DNA from: CAYNYM01 sp049366815
GTDB lineage: Bacteria; Desulfobacterota; DSM-4660; Desulfatiglandales; HGW-15
Reading direction: 5' to 3'
Length of the DNA: 64,000 bases
Assembly: GCA_049366815.1 (NCBI GenBank)
Contig: JBMNCO010000047.1
Location: 14,141 to 78,140, forward strand
The translations under genes and the position numbers were made by a program. Below the pieces are notes generated by a model. That model ran no database searches and was not told where the DNA came from. It saw nothing but the letters and a program-made list of their open reading frames with translations. Shown in pieces: positions 31,177 to 40,479 of the stretch (the stretch's first letter is position 1; each line of letters begins with the position of its first letter).

Positions 31177-33198
31177 ATGGGCAAGACCTTAAAATGGATG
31201 GGAATTATTATTGGAGGGCTTATCCTCCTCATGATCCTTTTTCTCCTCATCGCTCCCATGTTCATTGATGTTCAAAAATACAAACCCCGGATTGAGGAAC
31301 AGGTGGCCGAGGCAACCGGGAGGTCCTTTGCCATCGGGGGCGATCTCAAGCTCTCTCTCTTCCCTTTGGCGGGGCTGGCATTTTCCGATCTTCATCTGGG
31401 AAACCCGGAAGGATTCGAAGAAAAGGATTTCATTTTCATAAAATCCTTTGATATCCAGGTCAAATTTCTTCCTCTCCTATCCAGGGATCTGCAGGTCAAA
31501 CGTTTTCTTCTCGAAGGCCCGAGGATATTTCTGGAGAAAAAAAGGGACGGACGGACCAATTGGGAGGGGTTGGGCGGTCCTTCCAAGGAAGGGCTCAAAG
31601 GGGCCACGGAGAAGTCACGCAAGAAAGGAGGGGAGGAACCGGACCGAGGCCTGCCGATAAAGGGGCTTGCGGTGGGTGAATGCGCCGTAAGGGATGGTCA
31701 AGTCCTCTGGATCGATCATGCCGGGGGAGGCCGCCGGGACATCAAAGACATCAATCTTGAACTGAGGGACGTCTCTTTTGAACGGCCGATTCAGGTGGAT
31801 TTTTCAGCCAAGTACGACCAAAGACCTCTGTCCCTGAAAGGACAGATCGGACCGCTGGGGGAGGAACCCGGCAAGGGAGTCCTCCCACTGGATTTCCTCC
31901 TCAGGGCGCTGGATGAGCTGAACCTGAGCATAAAAGGTCAAATCACCGATCCATCGATCAGGCCGCAGTTCGATTTGGCCCTGCAGGTGGAATCCTTTTC
32001 ACCGAGAAAACTCCTGGAGTCTATGGGTCAGGCCTTGCCGGTCGACACCAGGGATCCCCAGGCCCTGAGCCGACTGGCCCTAAAATGTAATCTGAAGGGA
32101 GATCCTCAAAAGGTCTCGATCTCCAACGGCACCCTTGATCTAGATGCTTCAAAAGCCACCTTTTCGGGTCAGGCCAAGGATTTTTCCAGGCCTGATCTGA
32201 AAGTTGAAATGTCCCTGGACAGAATCGATATGGACCGATACCTGCCGCCTTCCAGTGGAAAAAAAGCGGCCGAACCCGAGGCGAGCACCGGTTCCCCAAA
32301 GAAGAAGACGGATTATGCCCCCATGCGCAGCCTTGTCCTGGACGCCGAGATTCGCTCAGGTGAAATGAAGATCCAGGGTGCGGGACTCCAGGATGTCCTG
32401 TTCAAGATCACGGGGCGTAACGGACTCTTTGACATAAATCCCTTTTCCTTCAAGGCCTATGATGGCGATCTTCTGACAAAGGCGGCCCTGGATGTACGCG
32501 AAGAGGTTCCCAGGATGAGCGTGAATCTCGAAGGCAAGGCTCTCAAGATCAACCCCTTACTCAAGGATATGATGAAAAAGGATTTTATCGAGGGAACAAC
32601 CGATGCCCAGGTGGCCCTCACCATGGAAGGGGCGGATGCGGAAAGGATCAAGAAGACCTTGAACGGAAAGGGCAATGTCCAACTTAAAAACGGGGCCGTC
32701 ATAGGCATCGATCTCAACGGGATGATTCGCAATGTCAAGGCGTCCTTCGGGCTGGCTGAGAGGGCTGTGGAAAGACCGCGGACGGATTTTGCCGAATTGA
32801 TCGTCCCCTTTTCAATAACCGGCGGCGTCGTGGATACCCCAGATACCCGACTGACGTCCCCGCTTCTTCGGGTTGCTGCCGCGGGAAAGGCGGATCTGGT
32901 CCGGGAGACCCTGGATTTCCGCATTGAGCCCAGATTCGTGGCTACGCTGAAGGGCCAGGGGGACACGAAGGATAGGAGTGGGGTCCTTGTGCCGGTCCTT
33001 GTCCGTGGGACCTTTGCCTCACCCAAGTTCGACCCGGACCTTAAGGGCATGTTGAAGCAGCAGCTCGAAGGTGGAATACCACAGCTCGAAGATATCAAAA
33101 AGATGCTTCAGAAGGATGACACCCAAGACGGAGGGGATGCCAAATCTCCCAAAGAAGCGATCGAGGGACTTTTCAAGGGACTTAAGATCGGAAAGTGA
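31177..33198 (+). CDS. AsmA family protein
   Basis: A 673-residue inner-membrane-anchored periplasmic protein. After MGKTLKWMG comes one membrane helix (about residues 8-28), then the AsmA N-terminal start PMFIDVQKYKPRIEEQV and a long beta-rich body ending in the AsmA C-terminal region (IDLNGMIRNVKASF, FSITGGVVDTPDTRL, AAGKADLVRETLDFRIEP in short pieces). AsmA-like proteins form lipid-transfer bridges between the membranes. A Lys-rich linker sits near 345-365. AGGTGAACC precedes the ATG. Confidence 0.9.
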   Translation: MGKTLKWMGIIIGGLILLMILFLLIAPMFIDVQKYKPRIEEQVAEATGRSFAIGGDLKLSLFPLAGLAFSDLHLGNPEGFEEKDFIFIKSFDIQVKFLPLLSRDLQVKRFLLEGPRIFLEKKRDGRTNWEGLGGPSKEGLKGATEKSRKKGGEEPDRGLPIKGLAVGECAVRDGQVLWIDHAGGGRRDIKDINLELRDVSFERPIQVDFSAKYDQRPLSLKGQIGPLGEEPGKGVLPLDFLLRALDELNLSIKGQITDPSIRPQFDLALQVESFSPRKLLESMGQALPVDTRDPQALSRLALKCNLKGDPQKVSISNGTLDLDASKATFSGQAKDFSRPDLKVEMSLDRIDMDRYLPPSSGKKAAEPEASTGSPKKKTDYAPMRSLVLDAEIRSGEMKIQGAGLQDVLFKITGRNGLFDINPFSFKAYDGDLLTKAALDVREEVPRMSVNLEGKALKINPLLKDMMKKDFIEGTTDAQVALTMEGADAERIKKTLNGKGNVQLKNGAVIGIDLNGMIRNVKASFGLAERAVERPRTDFAELIVPFSITGGVVDTPDTRLTSPLLRVAAAGKADLVRETLDFRIEPRFVATLKGQGDTKDRSGVLVPVLVRGTFASPKFDPDLKGMLKQQLEGGIPQLEDIKKMLQKDDTQDGGDAKSPKEAIEGLFKGLKIGK

Positions 33199-33303
33199 TC
33201 CGAATTTTGACAGGGGTAGGTTGAGACCTACCCACAAGGTGTCATGACGGTCAGGCTGCAGCACCCTTGCAACGCGGAACTTACACGAAGGAATTTTTAT
33301 AGC

Positions 33304-33333
33304 TTGATTCCTTTTCAGTAGACGTGGTATAAA
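33304..33333 (+). promoter_or_regulatory. Candidate sigma-70 promoter upstream of the PpiC gene
   Basis: TTGATT and TATAAA are separated by 18 bases. It lies 320 bases before the PpiC start, and a hairpin terminator-like element (33420) lies between. It may drive a short leader transcript. Confidence 0.4.
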
Positions 33334-33419
33334 TGTTAAAAGTATCGTAGAGGGCGTTTAGATCCTTGGGGGATCCCAGGCAGTCAAGAAAAATATCGAC
33401 CCAAAAGCAAGCGTCTTAT

Positions 33420-33443
33420 AAGCCCTTGTAGGGCTTTTCTTTT
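33420..33443 (+). terminator. Short terminator-like hairpin
   Basis: AAGCCC-TTGTA-GGGCTT followed by TTCTTTT has the form of an intrinsic terminator. It could end AsmA read-through or attenuate the transcript from the 33304 promoter. The interval 33199-33654 holds no recognisable gene. Confidence 0.55.
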
Positions 33444-33654
33444 GCACTCTTCCCGGAATGCCCTGCAGTCTCTTGCGGGGGTAATCCACAGTCATCCTGA
33501 AAGTTCTGTCCCGACCATCACGGTAAGGGGCGTTGGGCTGAGACGCATCTGAAGGAAAACGGCTCCGGCACTGAGCCACTGCGCCCCGCCCGCTTGTTCA
33601 GACTTGGGTAGAACGGGAGAGAGGTGCACCAGATTATCGGGAAAGGAGACTCTG

Positions 33655-34641
33655 ATGGGTAAAACATTTGGAAGACGGCTGGCCGTATTCTTGGCCGCTT
33701 CAGCTTTGATCTCAATGGGTTGTGTAGTGCTTGCCCAAGGAAAGGGGCAGGAAGCAGATAACATCGCCTCGGTGAACGGTCATGTCATCACCAGAGATGA
33801 CCTCAATCGTGAGATGGGCCAGGCACAGCGGCAAATCATCACAGGAGGAGGAAAACTGACGGATGCTCAACTTTCCGATTTGCAGGGCAGGGTTCTCGAT
33901 GGACTGATTGACCGGGAATTGCTCTATCAGGAAAGCCGAAAAAAGGGGATAAAGGTCGGCGAGGACGAAGTGAACAACCAGTTGTCGACCTTCAAAAAAC
34001 GGTTTCCCGATGTTCAGGGGTACCAGGATTCCTTGACAAGACTGAAACTTGATGAGCCCTCTTTGAAAGCCACCATCGAAAAAGGACTCGTCATCAAGGA
34101 ATTCATCGACCAGGAATTCAAACCGAAGGCGACGATATCGGACGAAGAGGCCAGAGGTTTTTACGATACCCATCCAGACATGTTTAAACGCCCCGAACAG
34201 GTGCGGGCAAGTCACATTCTGGTCAAGGTCGACCAGGGTGCCGCTGATGAGCAACGCACCGCTGCCAAAAAGAAGATAGAAGACACCCAGGCAAGACTCA
34301 TAAAGGGAGAAGATTTCGGCACCCTTGCCAAAGAACTGTCAGAATGTCCCAGTAGCAGCCAAAACGGTGATCTCAGTTTTTTCGGGCGGGGCCAGATGGT
34401 GAAACCCTTCGAAGATGCGGCATTTTCCCTGAAAAAAGGGGAGGTAAGCGGTATCGTGGAGACCCGATTTGGATACCACCTGATCAAGGTCACCGATAGG
34501 AAACCGGAGACCCTCGTCCAGTATGAAGAGAGTAAAGACCGACTTATGCAATTCCTGGGGCAAGAGAAGCTTCAGAAAGAAATACACGCGTATCTTGAGC
34601 AGGTCAAGGAAAGCGCCAAGGTGGAAAAATTTCTTGACTAG
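33655..34641 (+). CDS. Parvulin-type peptidyl-prolyl isomerase (SurA/PpiC-like)
   Basis: A 328-residue exported folding factor. A signal sequence (RRLAVFLAASALISMG) is followed by a SurA-like N-terminal domain (ASVNGHVITRDDL; LLDGLIDRELLYQE region) and one parvulin domain (about 185-280) with VRASHILVK, the QNGDLSFFGRGQMVKPFEDAAF signature (in part GDLSFFGRGQMVKPFE) and TRFGYHLIKV. It helps fold periplasmic or outer-membrane proteins. AAAGGAG fixes the ATG at 33655; the frame extends to 33604. A Cys near the signal cleavage region is a poor lipobox. Confidence 0.92.
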   Translation: MGKTFGRRLAVFLAASALISMGCVVLAQGKGQEADNIASVNGHVITRDDLNREMGQAQRQIITGGGKLTDAQLSDLQGRVLDGLIDRELLYQESRKKGIKVGEDEVNNQLSTFKKRFPDVQGYQDSLTRLKLDEPSLKATIEKGLVIKEFIDQEFKPKATISDEEARGFYDTHPDMFKRPEQVRASHILVKVDQGAADEQRTAAKKKIEDTQARLIKGEDFGTLAKELSECPSSSQNGDLSFFGRGQMVKPFEDAAFSLKKGEVSGIVETRFGYHLIKVTDRKPETLVQYEESKDRLMQFLGQEKLQKEIHAYLEQVKESAKVEKFLD

Positions 34642-34758
34642 CGGCTTTGTGATCGCTCTTCTCGATGGGGACGGCAAGGTTTCGGGAAAAGTGGGCAGCA
34701 AATTTGACGGGTCCCTGGTCACCCTAATTTCACTTTTCATTCCTTCGCCCACTATCGT

Positions 34759-34787
34759 TTGACCGATAAATTCTTTTCCCCTATGAT
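34759..34787 (+). promoter_or_regulatory. Sigma-70 promoter for the CBS-domain gene
   Basis: TTGACC, 17 bases, TATGAT. The -10 hexamer is the same as in the lysW promoter at 58574. It lies about 80 bases upstream of the CBS gene start. Confidence 0.65.
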
Positions 34788-34868
34788 AATAACAGAGGGG
34801 TTACGAAGTCTGAGGCAATTATACCGTTGGTATTCACCGGTTATCATGGAGGGTATAAGGGATAGGAT

Positions 34869-35321
34869 ATGACCAGGGTCAGAGACATCATGACAAAGAA
34901 CCTGATCACACTGAGTCCTGGAACGGAAATCACCCAGGCCGCAAAGGTCCTTATGGAAAACGCTATCAACGGAGCGCCTGTGGTCGATGAATCGGGCAAA
35001 CTTGTGGGGATCCTTTGCCAGAGTGATCTAATCAGTCAGCAGAAAAGGCTTCCCATTCCGTCGCTCTTTACGCTGCTTGACGGCTTTTTCCCTCTAAAAT
35101 CCATGAAACACCTTGAGAGGGAAGTTCAAAAAATTGCGGCCACGACCGTAGCCGAAGCCATGACCCCAAACCCCGTGACCGTGGACCCCGATGCCGGCAT
35201 CGAAGAGATTGCCACTGTCATGGTGGAAAAGAACTATCATACCCTTCCCGTCGTAGAGAAGGGGAAACTGATCGGCATTGTGGGGAAGCAGGACGTCCTC
35301 AGAACGCTCTTATTGCCATAG
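34869..35321 (+). CDS. Tandem CBS-domain protein
   Basis: A 150-residue protein made of two CBS motifs (about 5-55: VRDIMTKNLITLSPG to GILCQSDL; and about 93-148: VAEAMTPNPVTVDPD to GIVGKQDVL). A Bateman module of this type binds adenine nucleotides and acts as an energy or redox sensor. There is no attached effector domain, and the target is unknown. Confidence 0.93.
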   Translation: MTRVRDIMTKNLITLSPGTEITQAAKVLMENAINGAPVVDESGKLVGILCQSDLISQQKRLPIPSLFTLLDGFFPLKSMKHLEREVQKIAATTVAEAMTPNPVTVDPDAGIEEIATVMVEKNYHTLPVVEKGKLIGIVGKQDVLRTLLLP

Positions 35322-35581
35322 GCAGGGTCACGAGGATCTTTGCTGGTGATCCATGCCTTAATTCCTCTCGGTTCAACCTCAATGCCCGTTTTTCTAAATC
35401 CCACGCAGGCAGGTCTCAGTTCAAGCCTTTTTATCGATACGCGTTATCATCGGAAATTGAGGATCTTCTCGATACCAAGGCAATAAGAGACCATAGGACT
35501 TATACACAGCAGGACACTGAATTGCCCGATAAAACAGTACCGGTGTGCTGATATTCTAGATAAAGAAGGGAGGTTTTTACA

Positions 35582-37075
35582 ATGAAACAATTTCTTCAAG
35601 GCGGTGAAAAGAACCCGCTGAAGATCCAGGACAACACATTTCGGGATGGACATCAGTCCACCCTGGCTACGAGGATGAGAACAGAGGACATGCTGCCCAT
35701 TGCCGAGAACATGGACGAGATCGGATTCTGGGCCATGGAGGTCTGGGGCGGTGCGACCTTTGACACGATGCATCGATTTCTGGGAGAGGACCCCTTTGAA
35801 CGCATCCGGACCCTGAAACAATATATCAAAAAGACACCCTTTTCCATGTTGCTCAGGGGGCAGAATCTGGTCGGCTACCGCAACTACGCCGATGACGTGG
35901 CGAGGTTGTTCGTGGACAAGACCTGTGAGGCGGGGATGGACATCTTCCGGGTCTTTGACGCCCTGAACGATTTCAGGAACTTTCAGACGGTAGTGGAACG
36001 GATAAAGGCCAACGGCAAGCACTTTCAAGGGACGATCTGTTACAGTCTGACCGAGCGCCACATGGGCGGGGATGTGTTCAACCTGGATTACTATGTGAAG
36101 AAGGCCAAGGAGATTCAGGACATGGGGGCGGACAGTCTGTGCCTGAAGGACATGGCGGGCATCATGGCCCCCTTTGATATCGCCAGGATCATTACGGCCT
36201 TCAAGAAGGAAATCACAATCCCCATACATCTCCACACCCACTACACGAGCGGGATGGCCTCCATGGTGTATCTGGAGGCGATCAAGGCAGGGGTGGATAT
36301 TGTGGACACCTGTCTTGCGCCCTTCGCCCTGAGGACGTCCCAGCCTGCGGTGGAACCCATTGTCGCGGCCCTTTACCAAACGGACAGGGATACGGGATTC
36401 AGGCTGCGCAGTTTGCTGCCGCTTGGGGACTACCTGGAGACCGTGGCACCCAAGTACCGGGATTACCTGTCCAAGCACAAGATGTCGGTGATCGACACGG
36501 GGGTTCTGCTCCATCAGGTTCCGGGAGGGATGATCTCAAACCTGGTCAGCCAGCTCAAGGAGGCCAAGGCCCTTCATCGGCTGGATGAGGTCTACCGGGA
36601 AGTGGCGGTGACGCGCCGGGAACTGGGGACACCGCCGCTGGTCACGCCCACGTCCCAGATCGTGGGGGTTCAGGCGGTGCTGAACGTGCTCTTTGGGAAG
36701 TACAAGATGGTGACCAATGAGGTCAAGGATCTGGTCTTTGGTCTCTATGGCAAGACGCCCACCCCTGTTGACCCGGAGGTTCAGAAGATCGTACTGAAGG
36801 GATACAAGCGTGGTGAGACACCGGTGACGGGACGAGCGGCGGATTATCTGAAACCCGAGCTGGATAGTGTCCGGGAAAAGGTCAAGGATCTAAGGAAGGA
36901 CGATTTTGATCTGTTGATTGCGGCGATCTATCCCACCACGGGAGAGCAGTTCCTGAAATGGAAATACGGTCTGGAGGAGAGGCCGCCGTCCGTCAAGCCC
37001 AAAACCCTTGAGGATATCCGCAAGGAGGACGAGGCCATGGCCGCAGCCCTGGAACAGGTCTGCAAACTCATTTGA
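35582..37075 (+). CDS. Carboxyltransferase subunit (transcarboxylase 5S / pyruvate carboxylase B type), no biotin domain
   Basis: A 497-residue TIM-barrel enzyme of the HMGL-like/PYC carboxyltransferase family, which moves CO2 between carboxybiotin and pyruvate/oxaloacetate. Motifs: DNTFRDGHQS (family DxTxRDxHQS), MEVWGGATFD, LCLKDMAG with the metal-binding carboxylated Lys, HLHTHYTSG with the metal histidines, and PGGMISNL. The usual C-terminal biotinyl domain (AMKM) is absent, so a separate biotin carrier protein must serve it, as in methylmalonyl-CoA:pyruvate transcarboxylase. Likely used in propionate/pyruvate metabolism. GGGAGG precedes the ATG. The 260 bases upstream show nothing clear. 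Confidence 0.88.
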   Translation: MKQFLQGGEKNPLKIQDNTFRDGHQSTLATRMRTEDMLPIAENMDEIGFWAMEVWGGATFDTMHRFLGEDPFERIRTLKQYIKKTPFSMLLRGQNLVGYRNYADDVARLFVDKTCEAGMDIFRVFDALNDFRNFQTVVERIKANGKHFQGTICYSLTERHMGGDVFNLDYYVKKAKEIQDMGADSLCLKDMAGIMAPFDIARIITAFKKEITIPIHLHTHYTSGMASMVYLEAIKAGVDIVDTCLAPFALRTSQPAVEPIVAALYQTDRDTGFRLRSLLPLGDYLETVAPKYRDYLSKHKMSVIDTGVLLHQVPGGMISNLVSQLKEAKALHRLDEVYREVAVTRRELGTPPLVTPTSQIVGVQAVLNVLFGKYKMVTNEVKDLVFGLYGKTPTPVDPEVQKIVLKGYKRGETPVTGRAADYLKPELDSVREKVKDLRKDDFDLLIAAIYPTTGEQFLKWKYGLEERPPSVKPKTLEDIRKEDEAMAAALEQVCKLI

Positions 37076-37289
37076 TGACTGTGGTGACGGTAAGGGGATA
37101 CCCATGGTCCTTACGGGCATCCCCTTGCCATCCGGCATCCCCCGAACCCGCTGAATTTCGAACGTCAAAAATCATTCCAGCCCCTCTCCTTCTGAGATTC
37201 TCTCTCCCGCCTTGCATCCCTTTCGGTTCCAGGATCCTCCGCACATGCGCAGCCGAGAATTTTTTTCTTAACCACGCAGGAGTATACGG

Positions 37290-38228
37290 ATGAAAATTCG
37301 ATCGATAGACCGGAGAGAATTTCTCCAAAAGACCGCACGATACACCGGTTGTGCAGCCACCGGTCTGCTTCTTCCGGAGATATTTCCAAGATGGTCCACG
37401 GCAGGGCAGATGCCGGATATCGTTATCGCCGAGGGACTTCCTGGTCCGGCGACCCGAGCGGCGGTCGGGCCCCTCGGCGGCATGGGGCGTTTTGTGAAGA
37501 AAGGCGCAAAGGTGGTGATCAAGCCCAATATGAGCTTTCCCAATCCCCCTGAGATGGGCACGACAACCCATCCGCAGGTCGTGCGGGAATTGGCGGCCAT
37601 GTGCCGGGAAGCCGGGGCCTCATCGGTGCTGATCCTGGACAATCCCCTGCGTCGGAGCGAACTCTGTGTGGAACGCTCCGGGCTCAAGTCCGCCTGTGAG
37701 GACCTCTCAGGCTCAGACGTCCGGGCCCTCAGCAATGAGCGTTTCTTTGAGAAGGTGGCGATCCCGCAAGGAAGGGAATTGAAATCCACCCATGTCATGA
37801 AGCAGGTCCTGGAGTGCGATGTCCTCATCGCGGCACCTGTGGCCAAGTCCCACAGTGCCACCGGAGTGAGCCTGGCCATGAAAGGCATGATGGGCCTCAT
37901 CCACAACCGTTGGGAGCTCCATATGAACATGGACCTCCACACCGCTATCGTGGATCTGTGTACGGTCCTGCGGCCCCACCTGACCCTGGTCGATGCCACG
38001 CGTGTCCTGTCAACGGGTGGGCCCGGAGGCCCCGGGAAGGTCATCACCCTGGACAAGATTATCGCCTCCGCCGATATGGTAGGGGCCGACGCCATGGCCG
38101 TGGAACTGGCAACCTGGTACGGGAAGAGGTTCAAGGCGCGGCAGGTCAAACACATCCGCATGGCCCATGAACGGGGTCTGGGAAATATGGACATCGAAAG
38201 CCGGATCATCAAAAAGGTTTCCGCCTGA
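37290..38228 (+). CDS. DUF362 protein with Tat signal
   Basis: A 312-residue protein with a twin-arginine type N-terminus (DRREFLQKT followed by a hydrophobic stretch), implying folded export. The body has DUF362 marks: KKGAKVVIKPNMSF, TTHPQVVRELA, DVLIAAPVAKSHSATGVSLAMKGMMG (in part VAKSHSATGVSLAMK) and a DxMxVDAM-like region (SADMVGADAMAVELA). The usual C-terminal ferredoxin motif of some DUF362 proteins is missing; its neighbour supplies clusters. The stop and the next start share one base (TGATG). Function unknown. Confidence 0.85.
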   Translation: MKIRSIDRREFLQKTARYTGCAATGLLLPEIFPRWSTAGQMPDIVIAEGLPGPATRAAVGPLGGMGRFVKKGAKVVIKPNMSFPNPPEMGTTTHPQVVRELAAMCREAGASSVLILDNPLRRSELCVERSGLKSACEDLSGSDVRALSNERFFEKVAIPQGRELKSTHVMKQVLECDVLIAAPVAKSHSATGVSLAMKGMMGLIHNRWELHMNMDLHTAIVDLCTVLRPHLTLVDATRVLSTGGPGGPGKVITLDKIIASADMVGADAMAVELATWYGKRFKARQVKHIRMAHERGLGNMDIESRIIKKVSA

Positions 38229-39904
38229 TGAGATTTCAGAGGAAGGTCCAGGTCTCTGTCTTCTTCCTGTTTGCCCTTCTGCTGGGTCTCGCCTCCTACC
38301 CTCTTCCTGCATGGCTTGAGGTCGACATCTTCCTTCGGCTCGACCCCTTGATCGCCCTCGGTTCCATGGCTGCCGCCCGCACATTTATTCCTCGGGTGAC
38401 ATGGGCACTCCTGATACTGGGGATCACCCTGATCCTCGGACGGTTCTTTTGCGGCTACCTCTGCCCCATGGGGGCCACCATTGACCTTACGGATTGGATC
38501 TTCAGAGGCAAGAACAAAGGGGGAGGACAAAAGGCCTTTGAAGAGGCCGGGCGATTTCGAAATATGAAATACCTCTTGATGACCGCGGTTTTTGGCACGG
38601 CCCTGCTTGGGGTATCATCCCTTTTCCTCTTCTCCCCCCTGTCCCTGATCACCCGATTTTACGCCCTCGTAATCACCCCCCTCGTCTTCATGGCCGCCAA
38701 CCTCTTTCTCGATATCCTGCGGCCGGTTTTCCCCCTGGTAGGTCTCGAGAATCTGTCTTTTCTATATCTCAAGGTCCCCCGTTTCAGCACCAATCTCTTT
38801 CTCACCTTCCTGATGGGGGCAATTTTTTTATTGGCCCTGGTGCAGCCCAGATTCTGGTGCCGGAATCTTTGCCCGGCCGGGGCAATCCTGGCATTGTTCG
38901 GCCGCAAACCCATGTTTCGTCGGCATGTGTCCGAGCATTGCACTGGTTGTGGTCGATGCCTGCGTGTCTGTCCCATGGCCGCCATCGGCCGGGACTTTGT
39001 GATTACCGCCCATTCCGAGTGCATAATCTGCCTCAGATGCCGGGAGGTCTGTCCGGTGGGGGCCGTGTCTTTCAAGGTTGTCGGCGAAAGACGCACGCCG
39101 GAACGGGAAATCGATGTCGGGAGGCGCAAGATCCTCGGGGCAGGCCTTTCAGGTGTTGCCGCCGCAGCCCTGACCCTCACCAATCTCCACCACATCCACG
39201 GAGGTGAGGATCCCCGCCGTCTGCATCCGGCCAGGCTCATTCGGCCTCCAGGGGCCTTGCCGGAACCGGTCTTTCAGGCGCGGTGCGTGCGCTGCGGGGT
39301 GTGCATGAAGGGGTGTCTGACCAACACCCTCCAACCCGTTTGGTTTGAGGCCGGCCTAGCCGGCCTATGGACACCTCAAATCACCGCACGGATGGGAGGT
39401 TGTGAGCAAAACTGCAATGTGTGCGGTATGATTTGCCCTACCGGGGCCATTCGCCCCCTGGATCTGGAGGAAAAAAAGCATGCCAAGATAGGCACGGCGC
39501 GGATCATCAAGACCCGCTGCATCGCATGGGAGCAAGATCGAAGTTGCCTGATCTGCGATGAAATCTGCCCCTACAATGCCATTTCCAATCAATTCACAAT
39601 CGGCCACGCCGTGCCCGTGCCGGTCATCAGTGAGAACCGTTGTAATGGTTGCGGCTTCTGCGAGAACAAATGCCCGGTCAACGGCGAGGCCGCCATCGTG
39701 GTGGAACCCCTGGGGGAGCTTCGTTTGGCCTCAGGATCCTACATCAAGAGGGCTCGGGACCTTGGCTTGGTATACCACGACGAGGGACTGATGAAGGATG
39801 ATTTCATCCTGGATGAAACAGGCAGGGGAAAAGGGGCGAGCGGCTCGTCCCCGGAACAAAAGGAGGCGTCGGAATCGGACACACCTCCCGGCTTCACGGA
39901 TTAA
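38228..39904 (+). CDS. NapH/NapG-like membrane polyferredoxin
   Basis: A 558-residue fusion. The first half resembles NapH: about four or five membrane helices with GYLCPMGATIDL and NLCPAGAILALF, then two ferredoxin motifs (CTGCGRCLRVCP, CIICLRCREVCP). At about residue 300 a second RR-like segment (GRRKILGAGLSG) begins a NapG-like half with CVRCGVCMKGC, CEQNCNVCGMICP, CLICDEICP and CNGCGFCENKCP. It is predicted to pass electrons from the quinone pool to periplasmic or membrane clusters. Translationally coupled to the DUF362 gene, so the two likely form one redox complex. Confidence 0.85.
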   Translation: MRFQRKVQVSVFFLFALLLGLASYPLPAWLEVDIFLRLDPLIALGSMAAARTFIPRVTWALLILGITLILGRFFCGYLCPMGATIDLTDWIFRGKNKGGGQKAFEEAGRFRNMKYLLMTAVFGTALLGVSSLFLFSPLSLITRFYALVITPLVFMAANLFLDILRPVFPLVGLENLSFLYLKVPRFSTNLFLTFLMGAIFLLALVQPRFWCRNLCPAGAILALFGRKPMFRRHVSEHCTGCGRCLRVCPMAAIGRDFVITAHSECIICLRCREVCPVGAVSFKVVGERRTPEREIDVGRRKILGAGLSGVAAAALTLTNLHHIHGGEDPRRLHPARLIRPPGALPEPVFQARCVRCGVCMKGCLTNTLQPVWFEAGLAGLWTPQITARMGGCEQNCNVCGMICPTGAIRPLDLEEKKHAKIGTARIIKTRCIAWEQDRSCLICDEICPYNAISNQFTIGHAVPVPVISENRCNGCGFCENKCPVNGEAAIVVEPLGELRLASGSYIKRARDLGLVYHDEGLMKDDFILDETGRGKGASGSSPEQKEASESDTPPGFTD

Positions 39905-40063
39905 TAGAATGACTTTTTACGAATTCATCAAACTTTAGTTGACCTGCAGGAAATTTTGTCATATGGTACGTTACCCTTTAGGATTCTCCCGCATAAAACC
40001 TGCCAAGGGGAGTGCGGGAAAGAGGATTTTCGAGACAACCAAACACAGAGGTGGTCAGCCGTT

Positions 40064-40375
40064 ATGTTTCGCTCAGGAGGAAGAGGAAACAGCCTTCTTA
40101 GGCAGAATTTCCTGTATCGTTTCCTACAAAACGTCAAGTTGGCGCCTTCCATGATAAAGGATTACTGCGAGGGGAAATACCGAAGAATGCCCTACTGGAC
40201 CTTCGGTGGTTTGCTCCTTTCCGTTGTTTATTTACTCAGTCCTTTGGACGCCATCCCCGATTACATCCTGGGACTGGGGCAAATCGATGATTTCCTGGTC
40301 GTCTGGCTCTGCATGTTGCTCATGGAGCGGGATCTGATTCCGTACCGGGCCTGGAAGGCAAGCCATTCGTCCTAG
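40064..40375 (+). CDS. DUF1232 (YkvA-like) small membrane protein
   Basis: About 103 residues. The hallmark is the motif YLLSPLDAIPDYILG in a membrane-spanning region, typical of DUF1232. The frame is open further upstream (TTG near 39956) but the coding character begins at the ATG at 40064; an inner ATG at 40152 is also possible. Function unknown. A terminator follows. Confidence 0.75.
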   Translation: MFRSGGRGNSLLRQNFLYRFLQNVKLAPSMIKDYCEGKYRRMPYWTFGGLLLSVVYLLSPLDAIPDYILGLGQIDDFLVVWLCMLLMERDLIPYRAWKASHSS

Positions 40376-40453
40376 TGACTTTTCATAAGGGACATCGGCT
40401 TTTGCAACCCTCCGGCAGCCACGGCCCGTAGCGGGCTTCCACGTCTTGACCAA

Positions 40454-40471
40454 GGGACGAATCTTCGTCCC
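40454..40471 (+). terminator. Rho-independent terminator after the DUF1232 gene
   Basis: GGGACGA-ATCT-TCGTCCC, a 7-bp stem, is followed on the plus strand by TCTCCTCTTTATTCC. It separates the convergent DUF1232 and DUF1573 genes. Confidence 0.7.
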
Positions 40472-40479
40472 TCTCCTCT

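Noticed and set aside
35447..36514. Minus-strand open frame of 355 codons opposite the 5S carboxyltransferase
   Set aside because: Shadow frame without motifs; the plus strand has all catalytic motifs.
37268..38530. Minus-strand open frame of 420 codons opposite the DUF362 gene
   Set aside because: Shadow of the DUF362 and polyferredoxin genes; low-complexity Arg/Ser/Pro composition.
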